This document shows, one piece after another, positions 44,076 through 51,474 of a stretch of 64,000 nt of DNA (its first letter is position 1; each line of letters starts with the position of its first letter). Source of the stretch: an uncultured bacterium. Its GTDB lineage: Bacteria; Actinomycetota; Actinomycetes; S36-B12; CAIYMF01. The notes under the pieces are model-generated. The model did no database searches. It was given only the letters and a program-made list of their open reading frames with translations, and was not told the origin of the DNA. The position numbers were made by a program, and so were the translations under genes. The DNA lies in the NCBI GenBank assembly GCA_903826575.1, contig CAIKEU010000064.1, forward strand, positions 29,073 through 93,072, written 5' to 3'.

Positions 44076-45254
44076 CTAGGAGGCCTTGACTTGCTGCCAA
44101 GCGGCGAGCACCTTCGCGCGGTCTGGGTTCCACGACTGCAAGTGCACGGTTGGACCAGTCAGGGCGGCGAGATCGTCGATGTGCAAACTCGCGGCGAGTG
44201 CCTTGTCCGTGATGTCCGCACTCGTTACTTTCGAGTTTGACGTTCCGTAGGCGTATGCATTCGTCATCTGAGCACAGGCGGCCTTGTTCAGGAATGACTC
44301 TACGTACTCGTGTGCGTGGTAGTAGTTCTGCGTGTCCTTGCCCAGCATGAATCCGCAGAACCAAGCGATGCGACCCTGGCTTGGGTCCAGATAGGCAACG
44401 GGCACGCCGGCCGACTTCATCGACACCAACGTGTCCTGCCATGAATATGCGATCCAAACAGTGCCCGACTTGATTGCTGGCTGCATCTGGCCGTATTCGC
44501 TGTCCCAGTAGAACTTGTTCAGTGGCTTCTGCTTGATCAGGTCCTGCTTGCACGTCTCCAATTGGTCGGCAGTCAGGTGATCCATGTCCTGGATCCCGGC
44601 CTTGATTGCGGCGATTTCGAAGTTCGTTGAGGCACCGCCCCAGAGCGAAATGCGGCCGGCGTACTTCGGATTCCACGCGAGTTCCCACCCGGTGGCGTCT
44701 GCTGCGTCAACGTGATCGGTGCGGTAAGTGAGACTGCCATAGCCCCAGTCCCACGGGAGCATGTAGGTCTTACCGTCCTTGGTTCCCTTGGCCAGAAGGC
44801 CCGGGTCGATGTCCGCTGCACTTGGGATCAGGTTGAGGTCCCATGGCTGTACCAGATCGCGATCGACGTAGTCCTGAAAATTCTCAAAGCAGGGGTGCAT
44901 GATGTCGAACCCGCCACTTGCAGTGGCTTTCTGGAGGGCTTGGTCGTCGTTTTCGATGTACGTGTAGGTGACTGAGTCCGGGCCGTACTTCTTGATGTAG
45001 TCAGATCCCGCGACAGTCATACCGGCGGTCTGTGCCTTCGTACCAGCGGCCTCGTAGCCTGCCCAGTCCAGCAGCGACATTTTGCCTGGCTCAGAGGCGA
45101 TGGGCGGACGTGACGTCGAGGGGGCTGTTGAGGGTGCCGTGGACGTTGCCGTTCCAGAGTCTGGGCTGCCACATGCTGCTAGCGCACCAGCTCCTGCGGC
45201 TACGCCGAGGGCGCCACCTAGGAACTGTCGGCGATTGATATTCGTATCAGTCAC
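44076..45254 (-). CDS. Polyamine-type substrate-binding protein, Tat lipoprotein
   Basis: The PotD-like binding protein of 392 aa. The N-terminus NRRQFLGGALGVAAGAGALAACG is a twin-arginine signal ending in a lipobox. The mature domain has LLDWAGYE, GFDIMHPCFENFQDYVDRDLVQPWD, YMLPWDWGYGSLTYR, IAYSWQDTLVSMKSAGVPVAYLDPSQG. GTG 45254 has GGAGGTAG upstream. Putrescine or spermidine is the expected ligand, which fits the diamine-forming decarboxylase nearby, but related proteins bind other amines. Confidence 0.88.
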   Translation of the reverse strand: MTDTNINRRQFLGGALGVAAGAGALAACGSPDSGTATSTAPSTAPSTSRPPIASEPGKMSLLDWAGYEAAGTKAQTAGMTVAGSDYIKKYGPDSVTYTYIENDDQALQKATASGGFDIMHPCFENFQDYVDRDLVQPWDLNLIPSAADIDPGLLAKGTKDGKTYMLPWDWGYGSLTYRTDHVDAADATGWELAWNPKYAGRISLWGGASTNFEIAAIKAGIQDMDHLTADQLETCKQDLIKQKPLNKFYWDSEYGQMQPAIKSGTVWIAYSWQDTLVSMKSAGVPVAYLDPSQGRIAWFCGFMLGKDTQNYYHAHEYVESFLNKAACAQMTNAYAYGTSNSKVTSADITDKALAASLHIDDLAALTGPTVHLQSWNPDRAKVLAAWQQVKAS

Positions 45255-45427
45255 AACTACCTCCGCAGAAATTCACATGCGACGACGCTGCCACATGTTG
45301 TCTGACCTGCACCTTAGGGGGTGAAATGTTACCGAGGCAGCATGTTTGCCACATCGATACCTAATTGTTTTGCGCCGATGGGCCCCACGTGGATGGCCGC
45401 GGTTGAATTGCCGGGCTGCATCGATCC

Positions 45428-46534
45428 TTAGAGCAGGTCTGGGTTCAATGCAGCGACGTCAGCGGCCCCGAGAAGGGCCATTGCCATCTCGAGTTCAGTT
45501 CGAAGAATGTCGATCGCGTGGGCGACACCGGCCGCTCCATACGTCGATAGTCCCCAGATAATCGGCCGCCCGATGAGCACGGCGGAGGCGCCAAGACACA
45601 GCGCAGTGACGATATCTGTGCCACGCCGAATCCCACCATCGACCAGGATAGGCACGTGGCCTTGCGCCGCGGCCACGATGTCGGCCAGTACGTCCGCGGT
45701 GGCCGGGGCGGTGTCGAGATTGCGGCCGCCGTGGTTGCTGACAATGATCCCGGACGCCCCGGCGTCGATCGCCCGTCGCGTGTCGTCCGCCCTCAAGATG
45801 CCTTTGGCCAGAACCGGAATTACGTAACGGTCGCGCAATGCGGTGATGTCGTCACCGGTGACGTTGTTCGCCAAGTGCGGGTTCCAGATCCGTCGGTGTG
45901 CCGGCGTTGGATCTGGGTGGACGGTGTGCGCGGGAACGTTGGGAAACTCGATGCCGGTGGGCGCTCCAAACGGGTTGCGCTTATCTCGGTCGCGCGCGCC
46001 GAGCGATGGGGTGTCAACTGTGAGAACGAGCGCGCCCGCTCCGGCCTCGACAGCACGATCAAGTAACTCGTAGGTTTGCGAGCGTTCGCGCTGAATGTAA
46101 ACCTGCATCCACCATGGCGTGCCCAACTCCCTCGCTCGGGCTCCGATTTCGTCAACTGGCAGTGATGCGAGCGTGCTAACCGTGGTGATCGCTTCGGCTG
46201 CAGCGCCCCCCCGCAGCGTCGCGATCTCGCCCTCAGGGTGGTAACGGGCATGGCTGGCCGTGGGCGCAATCACAATCGGATGTGCGAGCCGCGCACCAAA
46301 CAGGTTGATGCTGGTGTCGAGCGAGCTCACATCCGTCATGACGTGTGGTCGCAATCGATGTCGAGACCACGAGTTGATGTTGTCGCGAAGGGTGACTTCG
46401 TCGCCCGCGCCACCTCGAACGTAATCCCACGTCTGCGGATCGATGCGCTCGCTGGCCCATGCCTCGGCCTGATGAAGTGCCACCCAACCGTCTACGGACG
46501 GATCGCCGGTAGCGCGCGAGGTCCATGACGACAT
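45428..46534 (-). CDS. FMN-dependent 2-hydroxyacid oxidase/dehydrogenase
   Basis: A 368-aa member of the lactate/glycolate oxidase family. The N-terminal WDYVRGGAGDEVTLRDN is the common opening, APTASHARYHPEGE and LVLTVDTPSLGARDRD follow, and IIVSNHGGRNLDTAPATADVL carries the catalytic His and Arg. GGIRRGTDIVTALCLGASAVLIGRP ends the FMN site. It probably oxidises L-lactate or a similar alpha-hydroxy acid. A leaderless -10 lies 7 nt before ATG 46534. Confidence 0.9.
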   Translation of the reverse strand: MSSWTSRATGDPSVDGWVALHQAEAWASERIDPQTWDYVRGGAGDEVTLRDNINSWSRHRLRPHVMTDVSSLDTSINLFGARLAHPIVIAPTASHARYHPEGEIATLRGGAAAEAITTVSTLASLPVDEIGARARELGTPWWMQVYIQRERSQTYELLDRAVEAGAGALVLTVDTPSLGARDRDKRNPFGAPTGIEFPNVPAHTVHPDPTPAHRRIWNPHLANNVTGDDITALRDRYVIPVLAKGILRADDTRRAIDAGASGIIVSNHGGRNLDTAPATADVLADIVAAAQGHVPILVDGGIRRGTDIVTALCLGASAVLIGRPIIWGLSTYGAAGVAHAIDILRTELEMAMALLGAADVAALNPDLL

Positions 46535-46541
46535 GCGTTAG

Positions 46542-46547
46542 AGGCTA
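46542..46547 (-). promoter_or_regulatory. -10 element, leaderless promoter of the FMN oxidase
   Basis: On the minus strand, TAGCCT is followed by 7 nt and ATG 46534. Confidence 0.55.
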
Positions 46548-46603
46548 CCCACTTCAGCTTTCCCCGTACATCTACCTCGGCCCTTAGAACTGGCTGGGGA
46601 CGG

Positions 46604-47032
46604 CTAGAGCGATTCGGTGGGTGGCGTTGTGTTATCGATGGGGAACGTCGCCTTTTGTGCGTTGGGGGAGATCGGATTGACGTTACTTGGCGGGTTTGCC
46701 ACGACTCCGGAACCACCGCGGTTGAGGTTGCTCTGCTCGAGTTGGTTCTTCAGCCGATCCACAGCGCGCTGACGGTAGATCGCCGAAACGCCCGCGACCG
46801 CGATTGCGGCCACAAGGAATTGAAGTGCGTGCCGAATCCAGTCAATTCCGCCGGTATCCCGAACTCCCAGCAGACTGGCCAGCCAGTTTCCTACGAGCAT
46901 TCCGACAATGCCTGAACCGATCGTCGCCCACACCGGAAGGAACTGTCGGCCGGGAACGAGTAAGCGCGCGGTGATGCCGACGAAGGTTCCTCCGATGAGA
47001 ATCCACAAGAGATTGAAAAAGCCGGCGATCAT
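46604..47032 (-). CDS. GlsB/YeaQ/YmgE-type membrane protein with extended tail
   Basis: The first 90 residues have three membrane helices with GGTFVGITARLLVPGRQ and the glycine-rich IGSGIVGMLVGNWLASLLG, typical of transglycosylase-associated/YeaQ stress proteins. Unlike the usual 80-90 aa form, a basic coiled stretch (RQRAVDRLKNQLEQ) and a Pro/Asn-rich tail extend it to 142 aa. GGAGG precedes ATG 47032 at good spacing. Role in general stress is only known by association. Confidence 0.78.
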   Translation of the reverse strand: MIAGFFNLLWILIGGTFVGITARLLVPGRQFLPVWATIGSGIVGMLVGNWLASLLGVRDTGGIDWIRHALQFLVAAIAVAGVSAIYRQRAVDRLKNQLEQSNLNRGGSGVVANPPSNVNPISPNAQKATFPIDNTTPPTESL

Positions 47033-47159
47033 CGTTCGTTTCCTCCGCTAGGTGTTCCCGTTGCTGTGTTGCTGGTGAGACGGTGATTCTGTCGAGATGA
47101 GTCAAGCAGGTTTTAGGGCCGGCGTCCCTGTCGGTCGGTGAACATCAGACGTCAACATG

Positions 47160-47702
47160 TCACTGGTGCGGGATGAGCCGAAACATGCGCGGCACAAGAT
47201 TTCCACGTCGCTCCATGTAGTTTTCGTAACCGGGGTAGACGTCTACGAATCGTGGGAACATCAGCGCCCACTCCACGTCACTCACCGTTGTCGCGGTCAC
47301 GTTGAGGTTGTACGGACCGATGTCGACGCTGGCCTGCGGGTGCGCTAGCAAGTTCGCCGTCCAACCCGGATGCTTCGGCTGGCCGAAGTTCGTTCCGATC
47401 AGCAGCACGTCGTCTCCGTCGCGAACGTAGAGCAATGGCGATATCCGGGGCTGCCCGCTCTTTGCGCCGATCGTATTCAGCATGAGCATCGGGAATCCGT
47501 ACACGGTGGCCATGAGCCGACCATCTGCAATCGGGGCTAAACGTGGATCGACAAGTGGTCCGATGCGGCCGTACAGAGCAGCGAAACCCTCTGTGCGGCC
47601 CAGTCTTTTGGCGGCAGCAGTGAGCGGACCTGACTTGACACTGGATTCGTACTGGCGGACTTGCGCTAGGCGTGCGCGCCATGAATCAGTTGGCTCCGGC
47701 AT
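47160..47702 (-). CDS. Deazaflavin-dependent nitroreductase family protein
   Basis: A 180-aa split-barrel flavin protein of the Ddn family: MLMLNTIGAKSGQPRISPLLYVRDGDDVLLIGTNFGQPKHPGWTANLLAHPQASV is the characteristic stretch of F420H2-dependent reductases, with YPGYENYMER near the C-terminus. The presence of this family suggests the organism makes F420. A leaderless -10 lies 6 nt before ATG 47702. Confidence 0.88.
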   Translation of the reverse strand: MPEPTDSWRARLAQVRQYESSVKSGPLTAAAKRLGRTEGFAALYGRIGPLVDPRLAPIADGRLMATVYGFPMLMLNTIGAKSGQPRISPLLYVRDGDDVLLIGTNFGQPKHPGWTANLLAHPQASVDIGPYNLNVTATTVSDVEWALMFPRFVDVYPGYENYMERRGNLVPRMFRLIPHQ

Positions 47703-47708
47703 GGCGGG

Positions 47709-47714
47709 AGATTA
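47709..47714 (-). promoter_or_regulatory. -10 element, leaderless promoter of the Ddn-like gene
   Basis: On the minus strand, TAATCT is followed by 6 nt and ATG 47702; it lies partly in the end of the PemK-like gene (stop near 47715). Confidence 0.55.
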
Positions 47715-48269
47715 CTACTTTGCCCGCAGCCGGCTCCAGAGCTTGCCGAACCAGCTCGTTGGTGTCGAGCTCGCGGGTGGAGTGGATGGTGTTGACGGTT
47801 TCGTCGGGGTGGGCTTGGGCTGGCCCGCTTTGGGCTGGCTCGCCCGAGTCGCGACGCTGCCGGGGCCGCGCACCGTATGTTCGACGAGTTCAAGGAAGGT
47901 CGCTTTGTCCAGAACGCCGCCCTCGCGTCTCATAGCCTGATCCGTAACGGCCAGCGGACGATCGATCCGCGCCCAACTTGGGCGATGCTCTGAGTCCCAG
48001 TTGCCCGTTCCCACGGGATGCCAATTGCGATCATCATCGTGATCTTTACTCGAAAGCATCAGGCACACCAGAAGATCATCGTCACCAACTGAGCGACCGA
48101 TGACGATTAAGGGCCGATCCTTACCCTGCGTGTGATCCTCTTCAAATGGGACCCACGCCCACACCACTTCACCTGGATCAGGATCGCCGTCGTGGTTTGG
48201 TGCGTAATCCGGGGCGAGTCGGCCACGAAAGTCGACGGCACCGCCACGTTCGGGCATGGAATCTGTCAT
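47715..48269 (-). CDS. PemK/MazF-like protein with Pro/Thr tail
   Basis: Residues about 30-135 resemble the PemK/MazF fold: GEVVWAWVPFEEDHTQGKDRPLIVIGR, LVCLMLSSKDHDDDRNWHPVGTG, SWARIDRPLAV. A tail of about 40 residues, rich in Pro, Thr and Ser and ending in a basic WFGKLWSRLRAK, is unusual for a toxin. No antitoxin gene is adjacent, so it may be a housekeeping member of the fold and not an active endoribonuclease toxin. TAGGGT lies 6 nt before ATG 48269. Confidence 0.72.
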   Translation of the reverse strand: MTDSMPERGGAVDFRGRLAPDYAPNHDGDPDPGEVVWAWVPFEEDHTQGKDRPLIVIGRSVGDDDLLVCLMLSSKDHDDDRNWHPVGTGNWDSEHRPSWARIDRPLAVTDQAMRREGGVLDKATFLELVEHTVRGPGSVATRASQPKAGQPKPTPTKPSTPSTPPASSTPTSWFGKLWSRLRAK

Positions 48270-48275
48270 GTGGGA

Positions 48276-48281
48276 ACCCTA
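48276..48281 (-). promoter_or_regulatory. -10 element, leaderless promoter of the PemK-like gene
   Basis: On the minus strand, TAGGGT is followed by 6 nt and ATG 48269. Confidence 0.55.
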
Positions 48282-48356
48282 CGGGAAAGTGGAAGTCGTA
48301 AAACCGTGAGGCGTGTCACCGTGTCGTGGCATGTGGGCGTGTCTGACATCCGGCAT

Positions 48357-48368
48357 CCTTGTACAAGG
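48357..48368. repeat. 12-bp perfect palindrome
   Basis: CCTTGTACAAGG lies 3 nt beyond the foot of the terminator-like hairpin. It could be a protein site or part of transcript termination. No function assigned. Confidence 0.6.
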
Positions 48369-48370
48369 TG

Positions 48371-48403
48371 AAGGCCCCTCCGTGTATGAAACGGAGGGGC
48401 CTT
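48371..48403 (-). terminator. 13-bp perfect terminator-like hairpin
   Basis: AAGGCCCCTCCGT and ACGGAGGGGCCTT form a perfect 13-bp stem with a 7-nt loop. It lacks a strong T tract on either side, so it may be a Rho-aided or actinobacterial L-shaped terminator. It is assigned to the minus strand because it would close the candidate RNA upstream. Confidence 0.65.
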
Positions 48404-48847
48404 CCGCGCTCAGCGTTGTTGGACGAGGTTTGACCCCTGTCCACCAGTCTGTCGCGAAACACTGTGTTCCTGCTCGAACAATTCGAATGTCAGTCTCCGT
48501 CAATCCGAATGTGTGGAGTTTCCTCCGTTCGTGCCGTCCCATCAGTGCGTGCTCACGGTCGTAGTTCCGTTTGCGAGTGTTCTGGGTTTCCCGTTCCCAT
48601 TCGCTGGGGTTGCCCCCGTGGTTCCACTGTCCGTTCGCTCCACCGGCTCGTCGGCGTGCTCCCATCGACAGTGGTGTGGTTGCCCGCTCCACTGTCAGCT
48701 GAGGGTGGCCTCAGCGAGTGCCTGCCGTCGTTCTCGGTAGCGCCTTGTTGCTCTGCGTGTCTTCGAAGTCCGCCGCATCGCTTAGCCGGTTTCCCGGTTT
48801 GACGTCGCAGGGAGTGTCTCCATCGACCCGCCTAACGTTCTTGGCGT
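48371..48847 (-). ncRNA. Candidate structured non-coding RNA
   Basis: This part of a 0.74-kb gene-poor stretch has no convincing coding frame but many hairpins on the minus strand: CCGG-GAAA-CCGG (48786-48797), GCTGAGG/CCTCAGC around a 4-nt loop (48698-48715), an 8-bp GACAGTGG/CCACTGTC stem (48667-48696), GGGG-GCAA-CCCC (48606-48617), GG-GAAA-CC near 48588, and the 13-bp terminal hairpin. GNRA loops appear only when read on the minus strand, which sets the orientation. A possible promoter is TTGTGC-N18-TAGAAC (48883-48854). I checked against tmRNA, RNase P RNA and SRP RNA from memory and saw no match. Ends are approximate. Confidence 0.5.
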
Positions 48848-48903
48848 GAGAGAGTTCTAACGCTGTTTCACCCACGGGCACAAGGGGTTTGGCAAAAGTT
48901 TTT

Positions 48904-48918
48904 CTTGAAATTTTCAAG
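48904..48918. repeat. AT-rich 7-bp inverted repeat
   Basis: CTTGAAA and TTTCAAG flank a single T, and a run of eight T follows. It could be an operator, a weak terminator on the plus strand, or part of an unwinding element next to the DnaA-box-like 9-mers. Confidence 0.5.
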
Positions 48919-48926
48919 TATTTTTT

Positions 48927-49011
48927 TTGTGCACATGTTGTGCACAGGTTTTCCTCTCAACGGGGGGATTCATCCCCACGTTATCCCCACATTCGTGCAC
49001 AGCCGTGCACG
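48927..49011. promoter_or_regulatory. Cluster of DnaA-box-like / GTGCAC motifs
   Basis: TTGTGCACA occurs twice (48927 and 48938, 11 bp apart), TTATCCCCA at 48981, TCGTGCACA at 48993 and CCGTGCACG at 49003 (10 bp apart). The first three each differ from a known actinobacterial or E. coli DnaA box (TTGTCCACA, TTATCCACA) by one base. The helical-turn spacing of the pairs suggests a protein on one DNA face. An AT-rich tract lies directly on the left. DnaA binding is a hypothesis; GTGCAC is also a plain palindrome that another regulator could read. Confidence 0.45.
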
Positions 49012-49012
49012 T

Positions 49013-49168
49013 TCACATTGCTCGTGAATCTGACCATCCGGGGCCACATAGATCGCCACCGTCGCAGCAGGGTTGTAGATAAAAGCATTGGGGGCATTGG
49101 TCTTTTCCACCCTTGCGCACAAGGTCGGCACTTTCGCATGCGGGACACTGTCCGGGACTCTGGAACAT
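49013..49168 (-). CDS. 51-aa zinc-ribbon protein
   Basis: Too short for the ORF track. From ATG 49168 the frame reads MFQSPGQCPACES, then KDQCPQCFYLQPCCDGG and a stop at 49013-49015. CPAC and CPQC, 13 residues apart, form a four-cysteine zinc ribbon, with further cysteines at 34, 35 and 41. A TAGCGT -10 lies exactly 6 nt before the ATG, the same leaderless arrangement as many genes here, which supports the start. It lies 61 nt downstream of the oxidoreductase gene in the same direction. Function unknown; small ribbons often bind nucleic acid or partner proteins. Confidence 0.7.
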   Translation of the reverse strand: MFQSPGQCPACESADLVRKGGKDQCPQCFYLQPCCDGGDLCGPGWSDSRAM

Positions 49169-49174
49169 GTGATG

Positions 49175-49180
49175 ACGCTA
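49175..49180 (-). promoter_or_regulatory. -10 element, leaderless promoter of the zinc-ribbon gene
   Basis: On the minus strand, TAGCGT is followed by 6 nt and ATG 49168; the identical hexamer is used in front of the DMT transporter gene. Confidence 0.55.
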
Positions 49181-49229
49181 TGACGTGCGTCCTGCCCCAA
49201 GCTGGCGACACGCTGTGTTGAGCCGCTGA

Positions 49230-50246
49230 TTACCCGCGCTGGGGGTAGTGCAACCCAATTTGGCGAGCGATTTCATCGATGGTTTCCATGATGGAAATCG
49301 TCTTTGTCAGAGGGAGAATTGGCGATTCTGTCAGCCCAGTTCGCAGGCATCGTCCGACCTCGTTCGCCTGGTGACGCAAGCCACCACCGACGTGCGGAAC
49401 ACTAACTCGCTCGCGTGTGCCGGTAGCCGTGTCAATGATCTCAAATGAGCTGGGACGAAAGAACTCTGGCTCGATCTCAATGCGTCCCAGAGTCCCTGTG
49501 ATGCAGGCACCATTGCGGGTGCCTGCCAGCATGGTGGTGTTCAGCACGGCGTGTGCGCCCCCGCTGTGGCGAAGAATGATCGACGTTGTGACGTCGACCC
49601 CGCCACGTGACAGATCTGCTGCGGCGATGATGTCGGTGGGTTGTCCAAGGAGCATGGCGGCGAATGACACCGGATAGATTCCGATGTCGAGAAGTGCTCC
49701 GCCGCCTTGTTCCAAGACGAAGGCGCGAGGGCTATCGGCGCCGAACTGTTCGCCAAATTCGGCTGTTACAGTGACGATTTTGCCGATCCGTCCGGAATTT
49801 ACGAGCTGGCGAATCTGGACGATGTGCGGAAGAAACCAGGTCCACATTGCTTCCATGAGAAACGTTCCGCGAGCACGTGCGGCGCCTGCCAGCAGTCGAG
49901 AATCGGCGGCGTTCATCGTGAACGGTTTCTCGACGAGCACGTGCTTGCCAGCTTCGATCGCAAGCATCGCTGCGTCGAAGTGCTGTGGATGTGGTGTAGC
50001 GACGTACACGACATCCACGTCGGGATCAGCAACCAACTCTTCGTATGAAGGATGCCGGCGCGCGATGTTGAAGCGGTCGGCAAATGCGGTGTTCGTCCCG
50101 GATGAGCGCGCGCCCACAGCAACCACGTGATGGTCCGGCAGGTGCTGCAGATCGGTGCAGAACTCGGCCGCGATTCCACCAGCGCCCAGCACGCCCCAAC
50201 GAATCGTCTCCGAGTGTGCGGTGGTGTCATGCTCCTGTGTGCTCAT
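49230..50246 (-). CDS. Gfo/Idh/MocA family oxidoreductase
   Basis: ATG 50246 (MSTQEHD) is used; the track start adds 58 unrelated residues. The Rossmann motif WGVLGAGGIAAEFCTDL, then VDVVYVATPHPQHFDAAMLAIEAGKHVLVEKPF with the EKP signature of the family, and GGGALLDIGIYPVSFA in the C-terminal sheet. 338 aa, close to the dimeric dihydrodiol/trans-dihydrobenzenediol dehydrogenase-like group that oxidises sugars. The substrate is unknown. GAGG sits 4 nt upstream of the start. Confidence 0.88.
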   Translation of the reverse strand: MSTQEHDTTAHSETIRWGVLGAGGIAAEFCTDLQHLPDHHVVAVGARSSGTNTAFADRFNIARRHPSYEELVADPDVDVVYVATPHPQHFDAAMLAIEAGKHVLVEKPFTMNAADSRLLAGAARARGTFLMEAMWTWFLPHIVQIRQLVNSGRIGKIVTVTAEFGEQFGADSPRAFVLEQGGGALLDIGIYPVSFAAMLLGQPTDIIAAADLSRGGVDVTTSIILRHSGGAHAVLNTTMLAGTRNGACITGTLGRIEIEPEFFRPSSFEIIDTATGTRERVSVPHVGGGLRHQANEVGRCLRTGLTESPILPLTKTISIMETIDEIARQIGLHYPQRG

Positions 50247-50302
50247 GGCCTCATCCAAGCGGGTCGACGGCTTTGATGGCGCCGAAACGACCGACGACTC
50301 AC

Positions 50303-51277
50303 CTAGCCACGAAACGGCTGGATGCCACCTGCGGGTACCTGGCCGAGTCGTCCAGATTGGAAGTCCTCGAATGCCTGCATCAATTCGCGTTGAGTGTTCA
50401 TTACGAAAGGGCCCATCCATGCGATCGGCTCGCGCAGGGGCTCGCCACCGAGGATCACCACATCGAATGCGGGGGTGCGGCTGTCCTGGGCTTGATCGGC
50501 AGAAATTGTGATCGAACCGCCGTTGCCAAAGACGGCCAGCTGGCCCGTTCCGAGTGGTCGGCGCTCATCGCCGACGCTGCCACGTCCGGCAAGGCCGTAT
50601 ACCAGCGCGTTGAAGTCTTGACGCCAAGGAATCGTCATGGAGGCGCCGGGCGCAAGGGTTGCGTGCACCATCGTCATGGGTGTGAAGGTGGACCCCGGGC
50701 CAACGTGGCCGGCCACATCTCCGGCGATCACGCGAAGGAGTGCTCCGCCGTCGTCCGACGAGAGAAGCAGGACATCTGATGCGCGAACGTCCTGGTACTT
50801 GGGGTCGTTCATCTTGCCGCGTGCTGGAAGGTTTACCCATAGTTGAAGACCATGGAACAGGCCGCCGGACATGACGAGCGCCTCAGGCGGTGTTTCAATG
50901 TGCAGCAGGCCTGAGCCGGCCGTCATCCACTGTGTGTCGCCGTTGGTGATTACTCCGCCACCGCCATGGGAGTCCTGGTGGATGAAGGTGCCGTCGATGA
51001 TGTACGTGACGGTTTCGAATCCGCGGTGTGGGTGCCATGAGGTGCCTTTGGGCTCGCCAGCGGCATACTCAACCTCACCCATCTGATCCATCATGATGAA
51101 GGGATCGAGTGCCGCGGCGTCTACACCGGCGAATGCTCGACGTACGGGGAAACCTTCGCCTTCCATGCCGGCTGGTGCCGTAGTGACGCTCAGGACGGGT
51201 CGAGGTCGCACGAGGCCCGCATCGGGGCGACGAATATGCGGCAGGACGGTGATGTCGTCGACGGTAACGGCGGGCAT
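50303..51277 (-). CDS. Pirin family bicupin protein
   Basis: ATG 51277 has GGAGG 6 nt upstream; the track start is 4 codons early. The N-terminal cupin shows FIMMDQMGEVEYAAGEPKGTSWHPHRGFETVTYIIDG with the metal histidines and later MTAGSGLLHIETPPEA, the hallmark of pirins. The C-terminal cupin ends in PFVMNTQRELMQAFEDFQSGRLG, also typical. 324 aa. Pirins have quercetinase or regulatory activity; which applies here is unknown. Confidence 0.92.
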   Translation of the reverse strand: MPAVTVDDITVLPHIRRPDAGLVRPRPVLSVTTAPAGMEGEGFPVRRAFAGVDAAALDPFIMMDQMGEVEYAAGEPKGTSWHPHRGFETVTYIIDGTFIHQDSHGGGGVITNGDTQWMTAGSGLLHIETPPEALVMSGGLFHGLQLWVNLPARGKMNDPKYQDVRASDVLLLSSDDGGALLRVIAGDVAGHVGPGSTFTPMTMVHATLAPGASMTIPWRQDFNALVYGLAGRGSVGDERRPLGTGQLAVFGNGGSITISADQAQDSRTPAFDVVILGGEPLREPIAWMGPFVMNTQRELMQAFEDFQSGRLGQVPAGGIQPFRG

Positions 51278-51386
51278 TGAAACCTCCATGTAGTTCAGAT
51301 TTCAACTATCCCACGATTCGGCAACCGAGGCAACCGTTGCTGGTAGGAGGTTTATCACCGCAAGTCGCGAGAAGAAACGGACTAAT

Positions 51387-51405
51387 CGGCGCAACGTATG
51401 CGCCG
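51387..51405. repeat. 7-bp inverted repeat upstream of the GAF gene
   Basis: CGGCGCA and TGCGCCG flank a 5-bp centre, 70 bp before the GAF protein start. It may be an operator or a 5' leader hairpin; no T tract follows. Confidence 0.5.
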
Positions 51406-51474
51406 TAATCTGTCGAATTCACCTCGCAATGATGCTGGTCAGGGTGCTTTGATGGATTTCAAAGGGGGTCAGAC

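Noticed and set aside
44032-44688. 218-aa minus-strand ORF in another frame
   Set aside because: Overlaps the PotD-like gene on the same strand in a different frame; low-complexity Arg/Gly composition.
47715-48269. Complete type II toxin-antitoxin pair
   Set aside because: Neither side of the PemK-like gene encodes a small antitoxin-like protein.
48279-48692. 137-aa minus-strand ORF and plus-strand ORFs at 48464-48802
   Set aside because: They run straight through the 13-bp hairpin or have no start signal and no protein-like pattern; the structured-RNA reading explains the region better.
48371-48847. tmRNA or RNase P RNA
   Set aside because: No tRNA-like ends or tag frame for tmRNA and no conserved P4 blocks for RNase P were found; a GTCCACCA near 48439 on the plus strand has no T arm before it.
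48904-49011. Chromosomal oriC
   Set aside because: No dnaA, dnaN, gyrB or rpmH nearby and only about five imperfect boxes; kept only as a DnaA-box-like cluster.
49247-50130. Plus-strand ORFs of 113-148 aa under the oxidoreductase gene
   Set aside because: Antisense shadows of the Gfo/Idh/MocA gene, which has all family motifs.
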